Shown: in pieces, positions 8,928 through 16,794 of the stretch
Numbering within the stretch: the first letter of the stretch is position 1
Layout of the letters: the number at the start of each line of letters is the position of its first letter
Assembly: GCA_030066215.1 (NCBI GenBank)
Contig: JASJCA010000018.1
Location: forward strand, 1 to 39,966
Reading direction: 5' to 3'
Source of the DNA: Rhodobacter sp.
GTDB taxonomy: Bacteria; Pseudomonadota; Alphaproteobacteria; Rhodobacterales; Rhodobacteraceae
Length of the DNA stretch: 39,966 nt
Position numbers and translations under genes: made by a program
The notes under the pieces: model-generated
What the model was told of the DNA's origin: nothing
The model's input: the letters and a program-made list of their open reading frames with translations, nothing else
Database searches by the model: none

Positions 8928-8951
8928 AAATGTTTCGCGCGCGAAACATTT
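8928..8951. terminator. Perfect 24-base palindrome after the DUF815 gene
   Basis: AAATGTTTCGCG is followed at once by its exact reverse complement, giving a perfect 24-base palindrome just beyond the stop codon (8955) of the tat-DUF815 operon on the - strand. As RNA it would form a hairpin and could terminate or protect the 3' end; there is no long T-run after it. The inner part resembles the chromosome-partition site parS (TGTTTC-ACGT-GAAACA) but has a six-base GCGCGC centre instead of four, so the spacing differs. The remaining sequence in 8680-8927 shows no gene. Confidence 0.55.
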
Positions 8952-8954
8952 GGG

Positions 8955-9800
8955 TCAGCCTGGCAGACCTATTCCACGGCGCCCGGCGAGGTCGGTGAAG
9001 TACTGCCAGGCGACTCGGCCCGAGCGCGCGCCGCGGGTGGCCTGCCACTCGATCGCCTCGGCGCGCAGGCTGTCCTCGTCGATCTCGACGCCGTAGGCCG
9101 CGCAATATCCGCGGATCATCGCGAGGTATTCGTCCTGGCTGCAGGGGTGGAAGCCCAGCCACAGCCCGAAGCGGTCGGACAGCGACACCTTCTCTTCTGT
9201 CGCCTCGCTGGGCGAAATCGCGCTGGAGCGTTCGTTCTCGATCATGTCCCGCGGCATCAGGTGGCGGCGGTTCGAGGTGGCGTAGAAGACGACGTTGTCG
9301 GGCCGGCCCTCGATGCCGCCGTCGAGCACCGCCTTGAGCGACTTGTAGTGCTGGTCGTCGTGGGAGAAGCTCAGGTCGTCGCAGAACAGAAGAAACCGGG
9401 CCTCGGCGGCACGGAGGAGGTTCAGCAGCCGCCCGATCGAGGGCAGATCCTCGCGTTGGACCTCGACGATCTTCAGCGCGTGGCCCTGGGCCACCGCCTC
9501 GGCATGGACCGCCTTGACCAGGCTCGACTTGCCCATGCCGCGTGCGCCCCAGAGAAGCGCGTTGTTGGCCGGCAGGCCGCGGGCGAATTGCAGCGTGTTT
9601 TCCAACAGGATGTCGCGCACCCGATCGATGCCCACGAGCAGAGGCAGGTCGACCCGGTTGACCCGCGCCACGGGCTCCAGCCGGTCGGGATCCACGTGCC
9701 AGACGAAGGCGGCGGCAGCGACGAAGTCGGGGGCGGGCAGCGGCGCGGGGGCGATGCGTTCCAGCGCCTCGGCGATGCGCCGCAGCGCCTCGTCGCTCAC
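8955..9800 (-). CDS. DUF815-family P-loop ATPase
   Basis: A 281-residue cytoplasmic AAA-like ATPase. Walker A is GARGMGKS at residues 85-92; the Walker B-like segment is [11 protein letters not shown]; a sensor-like asparagine lies in [14 protein letters not shown]. The block [21 protein letters not shown] is typical of DUF815 proteins, whose biochemical role is unknown. Its ATG overlaps the tatC stop (ATGA), so it is translationally coupled as the last gene of tatA-tatB-tatC-DUF815. A DUF815 gene near tat/surE/pcm genes is recurrent in Rhodobacterales, as far as I recall. A role in protein export or envelope maintenance is a guess from context only. Confidence 0.88.
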   Translation of the reverse strand: MSDEALRRIAEALERIAPAPLPAPDFVAAAAFVWHVDPDRLEPVARVNRVDLPLLVGIDRVRDILLENTLQFARGLPANNALLWGARGMGKSSLVKAVHAEAVAQGHALKIVEVQREDLPSIGRLLNLLRAAEARFLLFCDDLSFSHDDQHYKSLKAVLDGGIEGRPDNVVFYATSNRRHLMPRDMIENERSSAISPSEATEEKVSLSDRFGLWLGFHPCSQDEYLAMIRGYCAAYGVEIDEDSLRAEAIEWQATRGARSGRVAWQYFTDLAGRRGIGLPG

Positions 9801-10687
9801 GCCTTGCCCTCATCGGGGTCCGGCTCGTCGTCGAACTCGTCGAACATGTCGTCGAGGCTTTCGTCCTCGTCGAGGATGCCCTCTTCGCGCAGCGTCTCGT
9901 CGCGCTTCTTCTCGACCCGTTTGACCAGTTGAATCGACACCTCGTAGAGCCCGTAGACCACCACGAACAGGATCACCTGGGTGATGACGTCGGGCGGCGT
10001 GACCAGCGCGGCCAAAACCAGAATGCCGACGACGGCGTATTTGCGCACCGTCCTCAGGCCGCGAGAACTGACGAGCCCGGCCTTGCCCATCAACGTCAGC
10101 AGCACCGGCAGTTGAAAGCAGAGCCCGAAGGCCACAATGAACTTGATCGTCAGGCGCAGATATTCCTGGGCCGAGCCCTGAAAGGCGATGCCGGCTGTGG
10201 TGTTGTCGATCTCGCCCTCGGCCGCCAGCGTACCCTCCTGCTGGAAGCCCAGGAAGAAGTCGAAGGCCAGGGGCGTCACCACGTAGAAGGCGAAGGCCGC
10301 GCCGAGGAAGAACATGAACGGCGAGGCCAGAAGGAACGGCAGGAACGCACCCTTTTCGGACTTGTAGAGACCGGGCGCCACGAAGCGCCACATCTGGTAG
10401 CTGATATAGGGAAACGACAGTACCAATCCGCCCAGAAGCGAGATCGAGATCGCGACGAAAAAGCCCTCCTGCAGCTTGATCAGGATCAGCCCGCAATCGT
10501 CGCCCATCGCGCCCCGCGCATCGCACAAGGGCTGGGTGAGGAAATTGAAGATCGGATTCCAGACGGTGAAGCAGATCACCATGCCGATGATGAAGGCGAT
10601 CACCGAGTGGATCAGCCGGGTCCGAAGCTCGGCCAGATGCTCGATCAGCGGCGCGCTGGTGTCATCGATGTGGTCGCTGTCGCTCAT
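9797..10687 (-). CDS. tatC: Sec-independent protein translocase TatC
   Basis: A 296-residue multispanning inner-membrane protein that recognises twin-arginine signal peptides and recruits TatA to export folded proteins. The family N-terminus is visible ([17 protein letters not shown]), then the first membrane helix, the periplasmic loop, and [22 protein letters not shown], the conserved cytoplasmic loop. The C-terminal segments [20 protein letters not shown] contain the conserved TPPD motif. The protein carries an acidic tail after about residue 265 ([23 protein letters not shown]), longer than in E. coli TatC. It overlaps tatB upstream and the DUF815 gene downstream by ATGA, so the operon is tightly coupled. 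Confidence 0.97.
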   Translation of the reverse strand: MSDSDHIDDTSAPLIEHLAELRTRLIHSVIAFIIGMVICFTVWNPIFNFLTQPLCDARGAMGDDCGLILIKLQEGFFVAISISLLGGLVLSFPYISYQMWRFVAPGLYKSEKGAFLPFLLASPFMFFLGAAFAFYVVTPLAFDFFLGFQQEGTLAAEGEIDNTTAGIAFQGSAQEYLRLTIKFIVAFGLCFQLPVLLTLMGKAGLVSSRGLRTVRKYAVVGILVLAALVTPPDVITQVILFVVVYGLYEVSIQLVKRVEKKRDETLREEGILDEDESLDDMFDEFDDEPDPDEGKA

Positions 10688-11184
10688 GCGGGTTTGCCGG
10701 TGTCGGTCGGCTCTGGCCCGGGCTGGTCGGCCGCGGGCTCCGCCGCGGCAGCCGGCGTCTCGGCCGGTGCCTCTGCTTTTGCCTCTGCCTCGGCGGCGCG
10801 CTTTTCGGCGGCGCGTTTGGCCGAGGCCTCGTGGATCTTGCGCGCAGCCTCGGCACGCTCTTCACTGAGCTTCTGGGTCTCGGGGCCCTTGCCGCGGATC
10901 GACTTCGACGGGTCCCATTTCTCGAAATTGTCCGCCGCCTTGTTCAGCGTGTCGAGCCCCAGCTTGCCCGGCGAGGTCGCCGACTTCAGCGTGCTGGTGA
11001 CGTCCTTGACGCCGGCCTCGTCGGCGGCCTCGTTCATTGCGCGGCTAAATTCTCGCGCCATGCCGCGCATCTTGCCTGTGAACCGCCCGAGCGTGCGGAA
11101 CATGCCGGGCAGGTCCTTGGGCCCGACGACGATCAGCGCAACGATGCCGATCAGAAGCAGTTCGGTCCAGCCAATGTCGAACAT
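10684..11184 (-). CDS. tatB: Sec-independent translocase component TatB
   Basis: A 166-residue TatB: a single N-terminal membrane helix ([26 protein letters not shown]), a hinge, an amphipathic helix ([19 protein letters not shown]) and a long charged Ala/Glu/Lys-rich tail ending in Pro-rich sequence. The N-terminal MFDIGW.EL with the conserved Glu in the membrane span and GPKDLP hinge separates TatB from TatA. TatB forms the signal-peptide receptor complex with TatC. The stop overlaps the tatC start (ATGA); tatA ends 27 bases upstream. Confidence 0.95.
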   Translation of the reverse strand: MFDIGWTELLLIGIVALIVVGPKDLPGMFRTLGRFTGKMRGMAREFSRAMNEAADEAGVKDVTSTLKSATSPGKLGLDTLNKAADNFEKWDPSKSIRGKGPETQKLSEERAEAARKIHEASAKRAAEKRAAEAEAKAEAPAETPAAAAEPAADQPGPEPTDTGKPA

Positions 11185-11211
11185 GGGCGATCAGGCCGTG
11201 GCGCGGGCGCG

Positions 11212-11427
11212 CTAGACCTTGTCCTTTTCCTCGTCCGGGGTCACGTCGCGGGCGACCTCGGCGGCATCGTCCTCAAGCTCTTTCTTGCCGTCGTCGACGC
11301 CCTTCTTGAAGGCGGTGATGCCTTTGCCGACCTCGCCCATGAGCGACGAGATCTTGCCGCGGCCGAAAAGCACCAGAACCACGACGGCGATCAAAAGCAG
11401 GCCGGGAAGGCCGATATTGTTCAGCAT
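11212..11427 (-). CDS. tatA: Sec-independent translocase pore protein TatA
   Basis: A 71-residue protein with one N-terminal membrane helix ([21 protein letters not shown]), the [17 protein letters not shown] hinge and amphipathic helix, and a charged C-terminal tail. Length and order match TatA, which oligomerises to form the export channel for folded twin-arginine proteins. A clear ribosome site (AAGGGAGA) precedes the ATG. This is the first gene of the operon, and its promoter should lie in 11428-11560. A candidate Tat substrate in this window is the multicopper oxidase at 16795. Confidence 0.94.
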   Translation of the reverse strand: MLNNIGLPGLLLIAVVVLVLFGRGKISSLMGEVGKGITAFKKGVDDGKKELEDDAAEVARDVTPDEEKDKV

Positions 11428-11580
11428 GGGGGGTCTCCCTTGCAGGGCCGTCCGCGCCGGCCGATGAGATCATTGGCTGTATGTATGGATTTCGCCCGCC
11501 CTGGGAAAGCGCCAAACGCCTCGCCTGCGGCAATTGGGGTCGAGAAACCGGCAATTCCGCCCGCAGGCTCTGTCATTAAG

Positions 11581-11608
11581 TTGACACCTGCAAGGATTCT
11601 GTCAGTTG
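11581..11608 (+). promoter_or_regulatory. Predicted promoter and operator of the WYL regulator gene
   Basis: TTGACA at 11581-11586 is a consensus -35 hexamer. It starts an imperfect dyad, TGACA at 11582-11586 and TGTCA at 11600-11604, spaced by 13 bases, 48 bases before the start codon at 11652. A dyad overlapping the -35 region is where a self-regulating repressor would bind. No good -10 hexamer is seen at standard distance (AGTTGT is the closest match), so the promoter call is tentative. Confidence 0.4.
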
Positions 11609-11651
11609 TGGGGGTGCGTAGACCCCTGGCGCGAAGCGAATCACCCTGCCC

Positions 11652-12335
11652 ATGCAGCGACCCGACCGCCTGATCGAGCTGATCCAGATCCTGCGCGACG
11701 GGCGGCTGCACCGCGCCGCGGACATGGCCGCGCGGCTCGGCGTGTCGCTGAGGACGGTCTATCGCGACATGGACACACTGGCTGCCTCTGGCGTGCCGGT
11801 CGCGGGCGAGCGCGGCGTCGGCTATCGGATGACCGCACCGATCACGCTGCCGCCCCTGAACCTGACGCTGACCGAGCTCGAGGCGTTGCATCTGGGAATG
11901 GCGGTGGTGGGCGAGGCCGCGGACGACGAGCTGCAGGCGGCCGCGCGCAGCCTGTCGGCGAAGATCGACGCGGTGCTGCCCGAGGATCGCAGCGCGCCAC
12001 CCACCGGCTGGGGGTTCGCGGTCTATCCCTTCGCTGACGCGGCCGCCGGGTTCCAGCACATGCCGCAAATCCGCGCGGCGATCCGGGCGCGGCAAAAGCT
12101 CTCTGTGGACTACCTGGCACTCGACGGTGCGCAGACGACGCGCACGATCCGGCCGCTGAAGCTCGATTACTGGGGTCGCGTCTGGACGGTCACCTGCTGG
12201 TGCGAAACTAGAAATGATTTCAGCGTTCTACGCGTCGATCGTATTACGTCGCTTGAAGTTCTGCCGGCGCTTTTCGTCGAAGAGCAAGGCAAGACGCTGA
12301 TCGACTACACCGCCCGGGCCAGCGCCACGCCCTAA
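11652..12335 (+). CDS. YafY-type transcriptional regulator with HTH and WYL domain
   Basis: A 227-residue regulator. The N-terminal winged helix-turn-helix (residues 1-60) reads RPDRLIELIQILRDGRLHRA, then AADMAARLGVSLRTVYRDMD, typical of DeoR/YafY-like proteins. The middle and C-terminal part is a WYL ligand-sensing domain, with KLSVDYLALDGAQTTRTIRP and LKLDYWGRVWTVTCWCETR. WYL regulators sense ligands or nucleic acid and often control a neighbouring gene. The likely target is uncertain: the next gene is convergent (stop codons overlap at 12332-12335) and tatA upstream is divergent with a 224-base shared gap. The dyad at 11582-11604 could be its own operator. Confidence 0.88.
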   Translation: MQRPDRLIELIQILRDGRLHRAADMAARLGVSLRTVYRDMDTLAASGVPVAGERGVGYRMTAPITLPPLNLTLTELEALHLGMAVVGEAADDELQAAARSLSAKIDAVLPEDRSAPPTGWGFAVYPFADAAAGFQHMPQIRAAIRARQKLSVDYLALDGAQTTRTIRPLKLDYWGRVWTVTCWCETRNDFSVLRVDRITSLEVLPALFVEEQGKTLIDYTARASATP

Positions 12336-13426
12336 GCCGCGTCCTGTTGCACCGGAAACACGAAACACCGGTCGCGGCGGATCGTCAGCCACAGCGGCAG
12401 GCCGGGTTTGGGCAAAAACACCGACGGCACCGTGGCCTTCAGGATCGACAGATCATGATCCATTCGGAATTCAACCAGGCTTTCGGCGCCCATGAACCGC
12501 GCGCGTTGCACCACGCCCCGCGCCGGAATGCCATCCTGTGGCGTCGGGTTCGGCCCGCGCCCGCTGCGGTCGAAATCGATCTTCAGGTGCTGAGGGCGGA
12601 TCACGATATCGACCGCGGTGCCGTCGGGCACGCCGGGGGCAAGGAACTGCCCGAACGGCGTGTCGGTCAGCGCTCCATGAACCGTGCCGCGGATCACGTT
12701 GATATCGCTGAAGAAAGCGGCCGCCGCCTTGTCAGCTGGCGCATTGTAGACATTGTAGGGCACGCCCTGCTGCACGATCCGCCCGTCGCGCATCAACGCG
12801 ATCTCATCGGCCATGCGCATCGCTTCGTCCGGCTCATGGGTGACCAAGAGCACAGCCGCGCCCTCTTGCTTGAGGATCTCCAGCGTCTCGTCGCGGATGC
12901 CGTCACGCAGACGGTTGTCGAGCCCCGAAAACGGCTCGTCCATCAGCATGACCCGCGGGCGCGGCGCGATCGCGCGGGCCAGCGCCACGCGCTGCTGTTC
13001 ACCGCCCGACAGCTCGTGCGGATAGTCGTCGATGAACCGGCCCAGATCGACTCGGTCCAAAAGCTCGGTGACGCGTTCGCGTTTCGCTGCCCGCGGGCCG
13101 GTCAGACCAAATCCCACGTTTTCCGCCACCGTCAGATGCGGAAACAGCGCAAAGTCCTGGAACATCAGGCCGATCGAACGCGCCTCGGGCGGGACGTTGA
13201 CGGATGTGTCGCAGACGCTTTGGCCGTCAACCAGAACGGCGCCGCTATCCTGTCGGTCGACCCCGGAAATGCAGCGCAAGGCGGTCGACTTGCCGCAGCC
13301 CGAGGGGCCAAGAAGGCAGGTGACCTGCCCGGCCATCACCCGCAAGGACACGTCGTCGACCACGGCGCGCCCGGCGAAGCGCCGGGTCAAGTGCCGGACG
13401 TCCAACCTGGGTATCGGTTCGCTCAC
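12332..13426 (-). CDS. ABC transporter ATPase, FbpC/PotA type, without local permease
   Basis: A 364-residue import ATPase. Walker A is GPSGCGKST, the Q-loop is in FQDFALFPHLTVAENV, the ABC signature is LSGGEQQRVALARAIA, Walker B is VMLMDEPFSGLD, and the H-loop is LLVTHEPDEAM. The C-terminal third (about 240-364) is a TOBE regulatory domain with IVIRPQHLKIDF. This arrangement is that of iron(III) (FbpC), polyamine (PotA) and sulfate/molybdate ATPases; the sequence looks closest to FbpC. No permease or binding-protein gene adjoins it, so its partners must be elsewhere. Start choice: GTG at 13426, with an alternative TTG at 13438; neither has a strong ribosome site. It converges on the WYL regulator with overlapping stops. 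Confidence 0.88.
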   Translation of the reverse strand: MSEPIPRLDVRHLTRRFAGRAVVDDVSLRVMAGQVTCLLGPSGCGKSTALRCISGVDRQDSGAVLVDGQSVCDTSVNVPPEARSIGLMFQDFALFPHLTVAENVGFGLTGPRAAKRERVTELLDRVDLGRFIDDYPHELSGGEQQRVALARAIAPRPRVMLMDEPFSGLDNRLRDGIRDETLEILKQEGAAVLLVTHEPDEAMRMADEIALMRDGRIVQQGVPYNVYNAPADKAAAAFFSDINVIRGTVHGALTDTPFGQFLAPGVPDGTAVDIVIRPQHLKIDFDRSGRGPNPTPQDGIPARGVVQRARFMGAESLVEFRMDHDLSILKATVPSVFLPKPGLPLWLTIRRDRCFVFPVQQDAA

Positions 13427-13565
13427 GGGCCCGCTCAATTGCTATTCCCGACCGCTTTGATCGGGCATTGGCGCAGATAGCAACCCGGCCTCGCCCCCGC
13501 AACCCCACGTCATGGGCCCCCAAAGCGCGCGTTAAAGGCCCGGTGGGCCGCGGGTTGGGTAAGGA

Positions 13566-14345
13566 TCAGATCGTGGCGTTCACGTTGCCGCCGTCCAAGA
13601 GCACGTTCTGCCCGATGATGAAGCCGGCACATTGCGAGCACAAAAACGCGCAGGCCGCGCCGAATTCCTCGACCGTGCCATAGCGGCCCGCCGGGATCTC
13701 GGCCTGCACCTGCGCCGTCGCCTCAGCCACGCTAATGCCTTGGTTTTTCGAGATCATCTCGTCGATTGCCGTGCGCCGCGCTGTGTCGTGGCTGCCTGGC
13801 AGAAGGTTGTTGATCGCCACGCCCTTGCCGGCGACCTGCCGCGCGGTGCCTGCGACGTAGCCGGTCAGCCCGGCGCGCGCCGAATTCGACAAGCCCAGGA
13901 CCGCGATCGGTGCTTTCACCGACTGCGAGGTGATGTTGACCACCCGGCCCCAGCCGCGGTCCATCATCCCCGGCACTAACGCCTTCATCAGCGCGATCGG
14001 CGTCAGCATGTTGGCCTCGAGTGCCGCAAGAAAGTCGTCGCGGTCCCAGTCGGTCCACATTCCCGGCGGCGGCCCGCCGGCATTGGTCACCAGAATGTCG
14101 ACCGGGCCCGCGGCCGCTAGGACCGCCGCGCGCCCGTCCGCATCGGTGATGTCTGCCGCCACCGCAGTCACGTCGACCCCAAAGGCCTCCCGCACCTTGT
14201 GAGCCGCCGCCTCCAGCGCCTCGGCCCCGCGCGCGTTCATCACCAGATCCACGCCCGCCTCGGCCAGTGCACGGGCGCAGCCCAGACCCAGCCCTTTCGA
14301 CGAGGCGCAGACCAATGCCCGCTTGCCCCTGATCCCCAAATCCAT
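13566..14345 (-). CDS. SDR-family oxidoreductase lacking the canonical Tyr/Lys
   Basis: A 259-residue Rossmann-fold short-chain dehydrogenase/reductase. The cofactor loop is CASSKGLGLGCARALAEAG (residues 13-31) and the structural NAG motif is at 88-90 (VTNAGGPPPG). The catalytic Ser140 is in NITSQSVK, but the YxxxK motif expected 13 residues later is SNSAR: Ser153 and Arg157 replace Tyr and Lys. The C-terminal part has INNLLPGSHDT in the usual PG position and ends LLDGGNVNATI. A branch of SDR proteins (annotated as 3-oxoacyl-ACP-reductase-like) shares this change, so it is probably a natural subfamily with altered or no classical activity. Start: ATG at 14345 fits the family N-terminus. It lies upstream of the ABC ATPase with a 139-base gap. 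Confidence 0.87.
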   Translation of the reverse strand: MDLGIRGKRALVCASSKGLGLGCARALAEAGVDLVMNARGAEALEAAAHKVREAFGVDVTAVAADITDADGRAAVLAAAGPVDILVTNAGGPPPGMWTDWDRDDFLAALEANMLTPIALMKALVPGMMDRGWGRVVNITSQSVKAPIAVLGLSNSARAGLTGYVAGTARQVAGKGVAINNLLPGSHDTARRTAIDEMISKNQGISVAEATAQVQAEIPAGRYGTVEEFGAACAFLCSQCAGFIIGQNVLLDGGNVNATI

Positions 14346-14660
14346 CGCTGCCTCCCTGAGCCTGTCCGTGACCTCGCCAGGGCTATCACCGGACCCCGAG
14401 TGGCGGAAGTCCCCGAATCGAATTCGGTCCCGCCGCCTGCCGTTCGCCAGACTGCTCCAATCCCCATTGAAGCCAAGCAGTGTCCGCATGTGGGAAACAA
14501 AACAATCGGTTTCGGCGACGCGGATTGGTTCTCGTTGACCGGCGCAGTCTGCGGCGCGTAAGCTCTGTGATGTCTATGGCGGTGGGGTGCGCCGACAGGG
14601 TCTCTGGGGGCCTTCCGACGTGCAGCCATACCCACGCGAGCATAGAGCAGGCTGCCGGAT
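14346..14660. promoter_or_regulatory. Divergent intergenic region between the SDR and Hint genes
   Basis: 315 bases separate the SDR gene (-) from the second Hint gene (+). No reading frame with a believable start was found and no RNA signature is evident. It presumably carries the promoters of both genes; I see no hexamer pair or palindrome good enough to mark. Confidence 0.4.
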
Positions 14661-15692
14661 ATGAGTGTCGAGGGATTCACAAACAAAGCCGATGCGCAGG
14701 GCCTTGGCGTCTTCCGCGCAGACGATTTCCGTGTCTCAAACGGCGCCAATCTGGGCGATCCGGTGGCTGATGCCGGGGACATGATGCTCGACGACATCTA
14801 CCAACTCAGCCCCAATGCCAGATCCTGGCGGCTGAACCTGGCCGCCTCCGACGGGTTGGCCCATCTCACGGTGCTGGAGGGTGCGCAGATCGGCACCTAT
14901 GGCGCGGCGGTTCATCTGGACTGCTGCGCCACGTTCATGGCGCCGGATGGATCCATCGTCGAGGCCCTGGTGCTTGTCGAGCTGGCCCCGGGAACCGAGC
15001 TGATCGCGGCAACCTACCTGCTGCCACTGGCCAAGATCAGCCCCCGCACCGACTATGCCCTGGTCAGCGTCGATACCGACACGCCGCGGCAAAAATTCGC
15101 TGGTCTGGCCTGCGTCTCGTTCACCCGCGGCACCCACATCACCATGGCCAGCGGCGCGCAGTGCCCGATCGAGGATATCCGCGTCGGCGACCGCGTGCTG
15201 ACCCGCGACAACGGCGTTCAAGAGGTGCGCTGGATCGGCCAGCAGACGGTGCGTGCCACCGGGGCCTTCGCGCCGATCGTGCTGGCGCCCGGGGCAATGA
15301 ACAATTCCGGCGAGCTACGGCTCAGCCCGAACCAGCGGCTCTTCGTCTACCAGCGCGAGGACCGGCTGGGCGCCGGCCGTGCCGAGGTGGTGGTCAAGGC
15401 CGATTTCCTGGTCAACGACGACACCGTCACCCGCAGCGACGGCGGCTTCGTCGACTACTATCAGATCCTGTTCGACCACCACGAGTTCATCTATGCCGAG
15501 GGCATCGCGACCGAGAGCCTGACGGTCGACATGCGCACCAGCCCCGCCCTGCCGCGCGAGGTGCAGGACAAGCTGGGGCTGCGCCGCTCAAACCGCGCGA
15601 CGCAAGGCAGGCCCGACCCGTTCGACATCGGCGAGGGCATGCTGGACGCCGCCATCGCCGCCGACATCTTGCGCCGCGCCTCGTCGGTCTGA
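14661..15692 (+). CDS. Hint-domain protein with Ser at the nucleophile position
   Basis: A 343-residue protein without signal peptide. The N-terminal part (1-145) is an unrecognised domain; the Hint (Hedgehog/intein) fold starts near residue 150 with ACVSFTRGTHITMASGAQCPI, then EDIRVGDRVLTRDNGVQEVRWIG, and ends around 285 after DYYQILFDHHEFIYAEGI. Compared with the RTX/Hint protein at 5717 (CFTPGTLI), the residue before FTRGT is Ser153, with a Cys two positions earlier (Cys151). Hint proteins of this type are abundant in Rhodobacterales, often as C-terminal parts of secreted RTX proteins; this one has no RTX repeats. Its role is unknown, and self-processing is inferred from the fold. Transcription appears independent. 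Confidence 0.83.
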   Translation: MSVEGFTNKADAQGLGVFRADDFRVSNGANLGDPVADAGDMMLDDIYQLSPNARSWRLNLAASDGLAHLTVLEGAQIGTYGAAVHLDCCATFMAPDGSIVEALVLVELAPGTELIAATYLLPLAKISPRTDYALVSVDTDTPRQKFAGLACVSFTRGTHITMASGAQCPIEDIRVGDRVLTRDNGVQEVRWIGQQTVRATGAFAPIVLAPGAMNNSGELRLSPNQRLFVYQREDRLGAGRAEVVVKADFLVNDDTVTRSDGGFVDYYQILFDHHEFIYAEGIATESLTVDMRTSPALPREVQDKLGLRRSNRATQGRPDPFDIGEGMLDAAIAADILRRASSV

Positions 15693-15773
15693 CGCCGCGC
15701 ACCGCCGCTTGCCCTGCGCCGCGCGATGGCGCATAGTGAAGCCGGTCGCGTTTTCAGGGGCTTAGAGCCGGAC

Positions 15774-16604
15774 ATGGACACGATCCTTGTCGCCACTGAT
15801 CTATCGCCGCGGGCCGACCGCGCGGTGCGGCGGGCGTTCAAGCTGGCCGCCAAGATGGGCGCGCATGTGCATGTCGCCCACACCGTCGACCACGGCCTGC
15901 CCGAGTCGCTCGCCGCGCGCGTCACCGACGAGGCGACGCGGCTTCTGGACCAGTTCTGCGCCTATGTTGCCGGCGCGGACGGGCCGCGCTTCACCCTGCA
16001 TATCGGCCATGGCGACGTCTCGACCGACATCCACGATCTGGCGCGCACGGTCGACGCGGGGCTGTTGATCCTGGGCGTGCATCACCGCCGCCCGATCCTG
16101 GATTTGATCCGCGAAACCACCGTCGAGCGATTGGTGCGCCTGTCCCACCGCCCGGTGCTGATCGTCCACGACCGGGCCGACCACGACTTTGCCAAGGTCT
16201 TGTCGGCCGTGGATTTTTCCCCCAGCAGCACCGCCGCCGCCAAGCTTGCCACGCGGCTCTTTCCGGATGCCGACCAGCGCGGGTTCCATGCCGTCTACGT
16301 GCCGTTCCAGGGCCTGACCGACCCCGCAGGCCACGCCGCCGACGCCCGGGTCTATCTGCGCGAGGCCAAGGCCGATCTCGGCGCCTGGGCGGCTCGTGAG
16401 GGCACCGAGGCGCTGGCCGAGAAGACCGAGGTCGCCGAGGGCGCGCTGCACCAGGTGCTCGACCGGCTGATTGTCGGCTGGCATCCTGATGTGCTGACGC
16501 TCGGCGCCCATGGCCGTACGGGCAAGGCGCCGTTCCTACTGGGCAGCTTCGCCAACGACCTGATGCGCGACCCGCCATGCGACTTGCTGATCGTCCGGCC
16601 CTGA
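15774..16604 (+). CDS. Tandem universal stress protein (two UspA domains)
   Basis: A 276-residue cytoplasmic protein made of two UspA folds. Domain 1 (about 1-138) begins MDTILVATDLSPRADRAVRRAF and ends HRPVLIVHDRA; domain 2 (about 142-276) begins DFAKVLSAVDFSPSSTAAAKL. The ATP-binding type motif GxxGxxG..GS is seen in the second domain as GAHGRTGKAPFLLGSFAND. Such proteins are induced by starvation, oxidative or respiratory stress. Start: ATG at 15774 places the first beta strand correctly; an in-frame ATG at 15726 would add 16 residues unlike the family. The gene is flanked by 81 and 190 non-coding bases, so it is probably monocistronic. Confidence 0.9.
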   Translation: MDTILVATDLSPRADRAVRRAFKLAAKMGAHVHVAHTVDHGLPESLAARVTDEATRLLDQFCAYVAGADGPRFTLHIGHGDVSTDIHDLARTVDAGLLILGVHHRRPILDLIRETTVERLVRLSHRPVLIVHDRADHDFAKVLSAVDFSPSSTAAAKLATRLFPDADQRGFHAVYVPFQGLTDPAGHAADARVYLREAKADLGAWAAREGTEALAEKTEVAEGALHQVLDRLIVGWHPDVLTLGAHGRTGKAPFLLGSFANDLMRDPPCDLLIVRP

Positions 16605-16794
16605 GCCACCCTCGATCTTAACACGCTAAAATCGCGGCAAAACCGGCCGTAAGACTTTCAATGAGTTGCGTCAGGCTTCGGGTCACCGCCCGACCGGGGT
16701 AGACCGCGCGAACGAAGGCTGCGCCGGCGCATCTTGCGCGGGCCGGACGGAGCGGCCAGAGTGCGGGAAAGCCCAGCGACGGGAGACCGCGACG

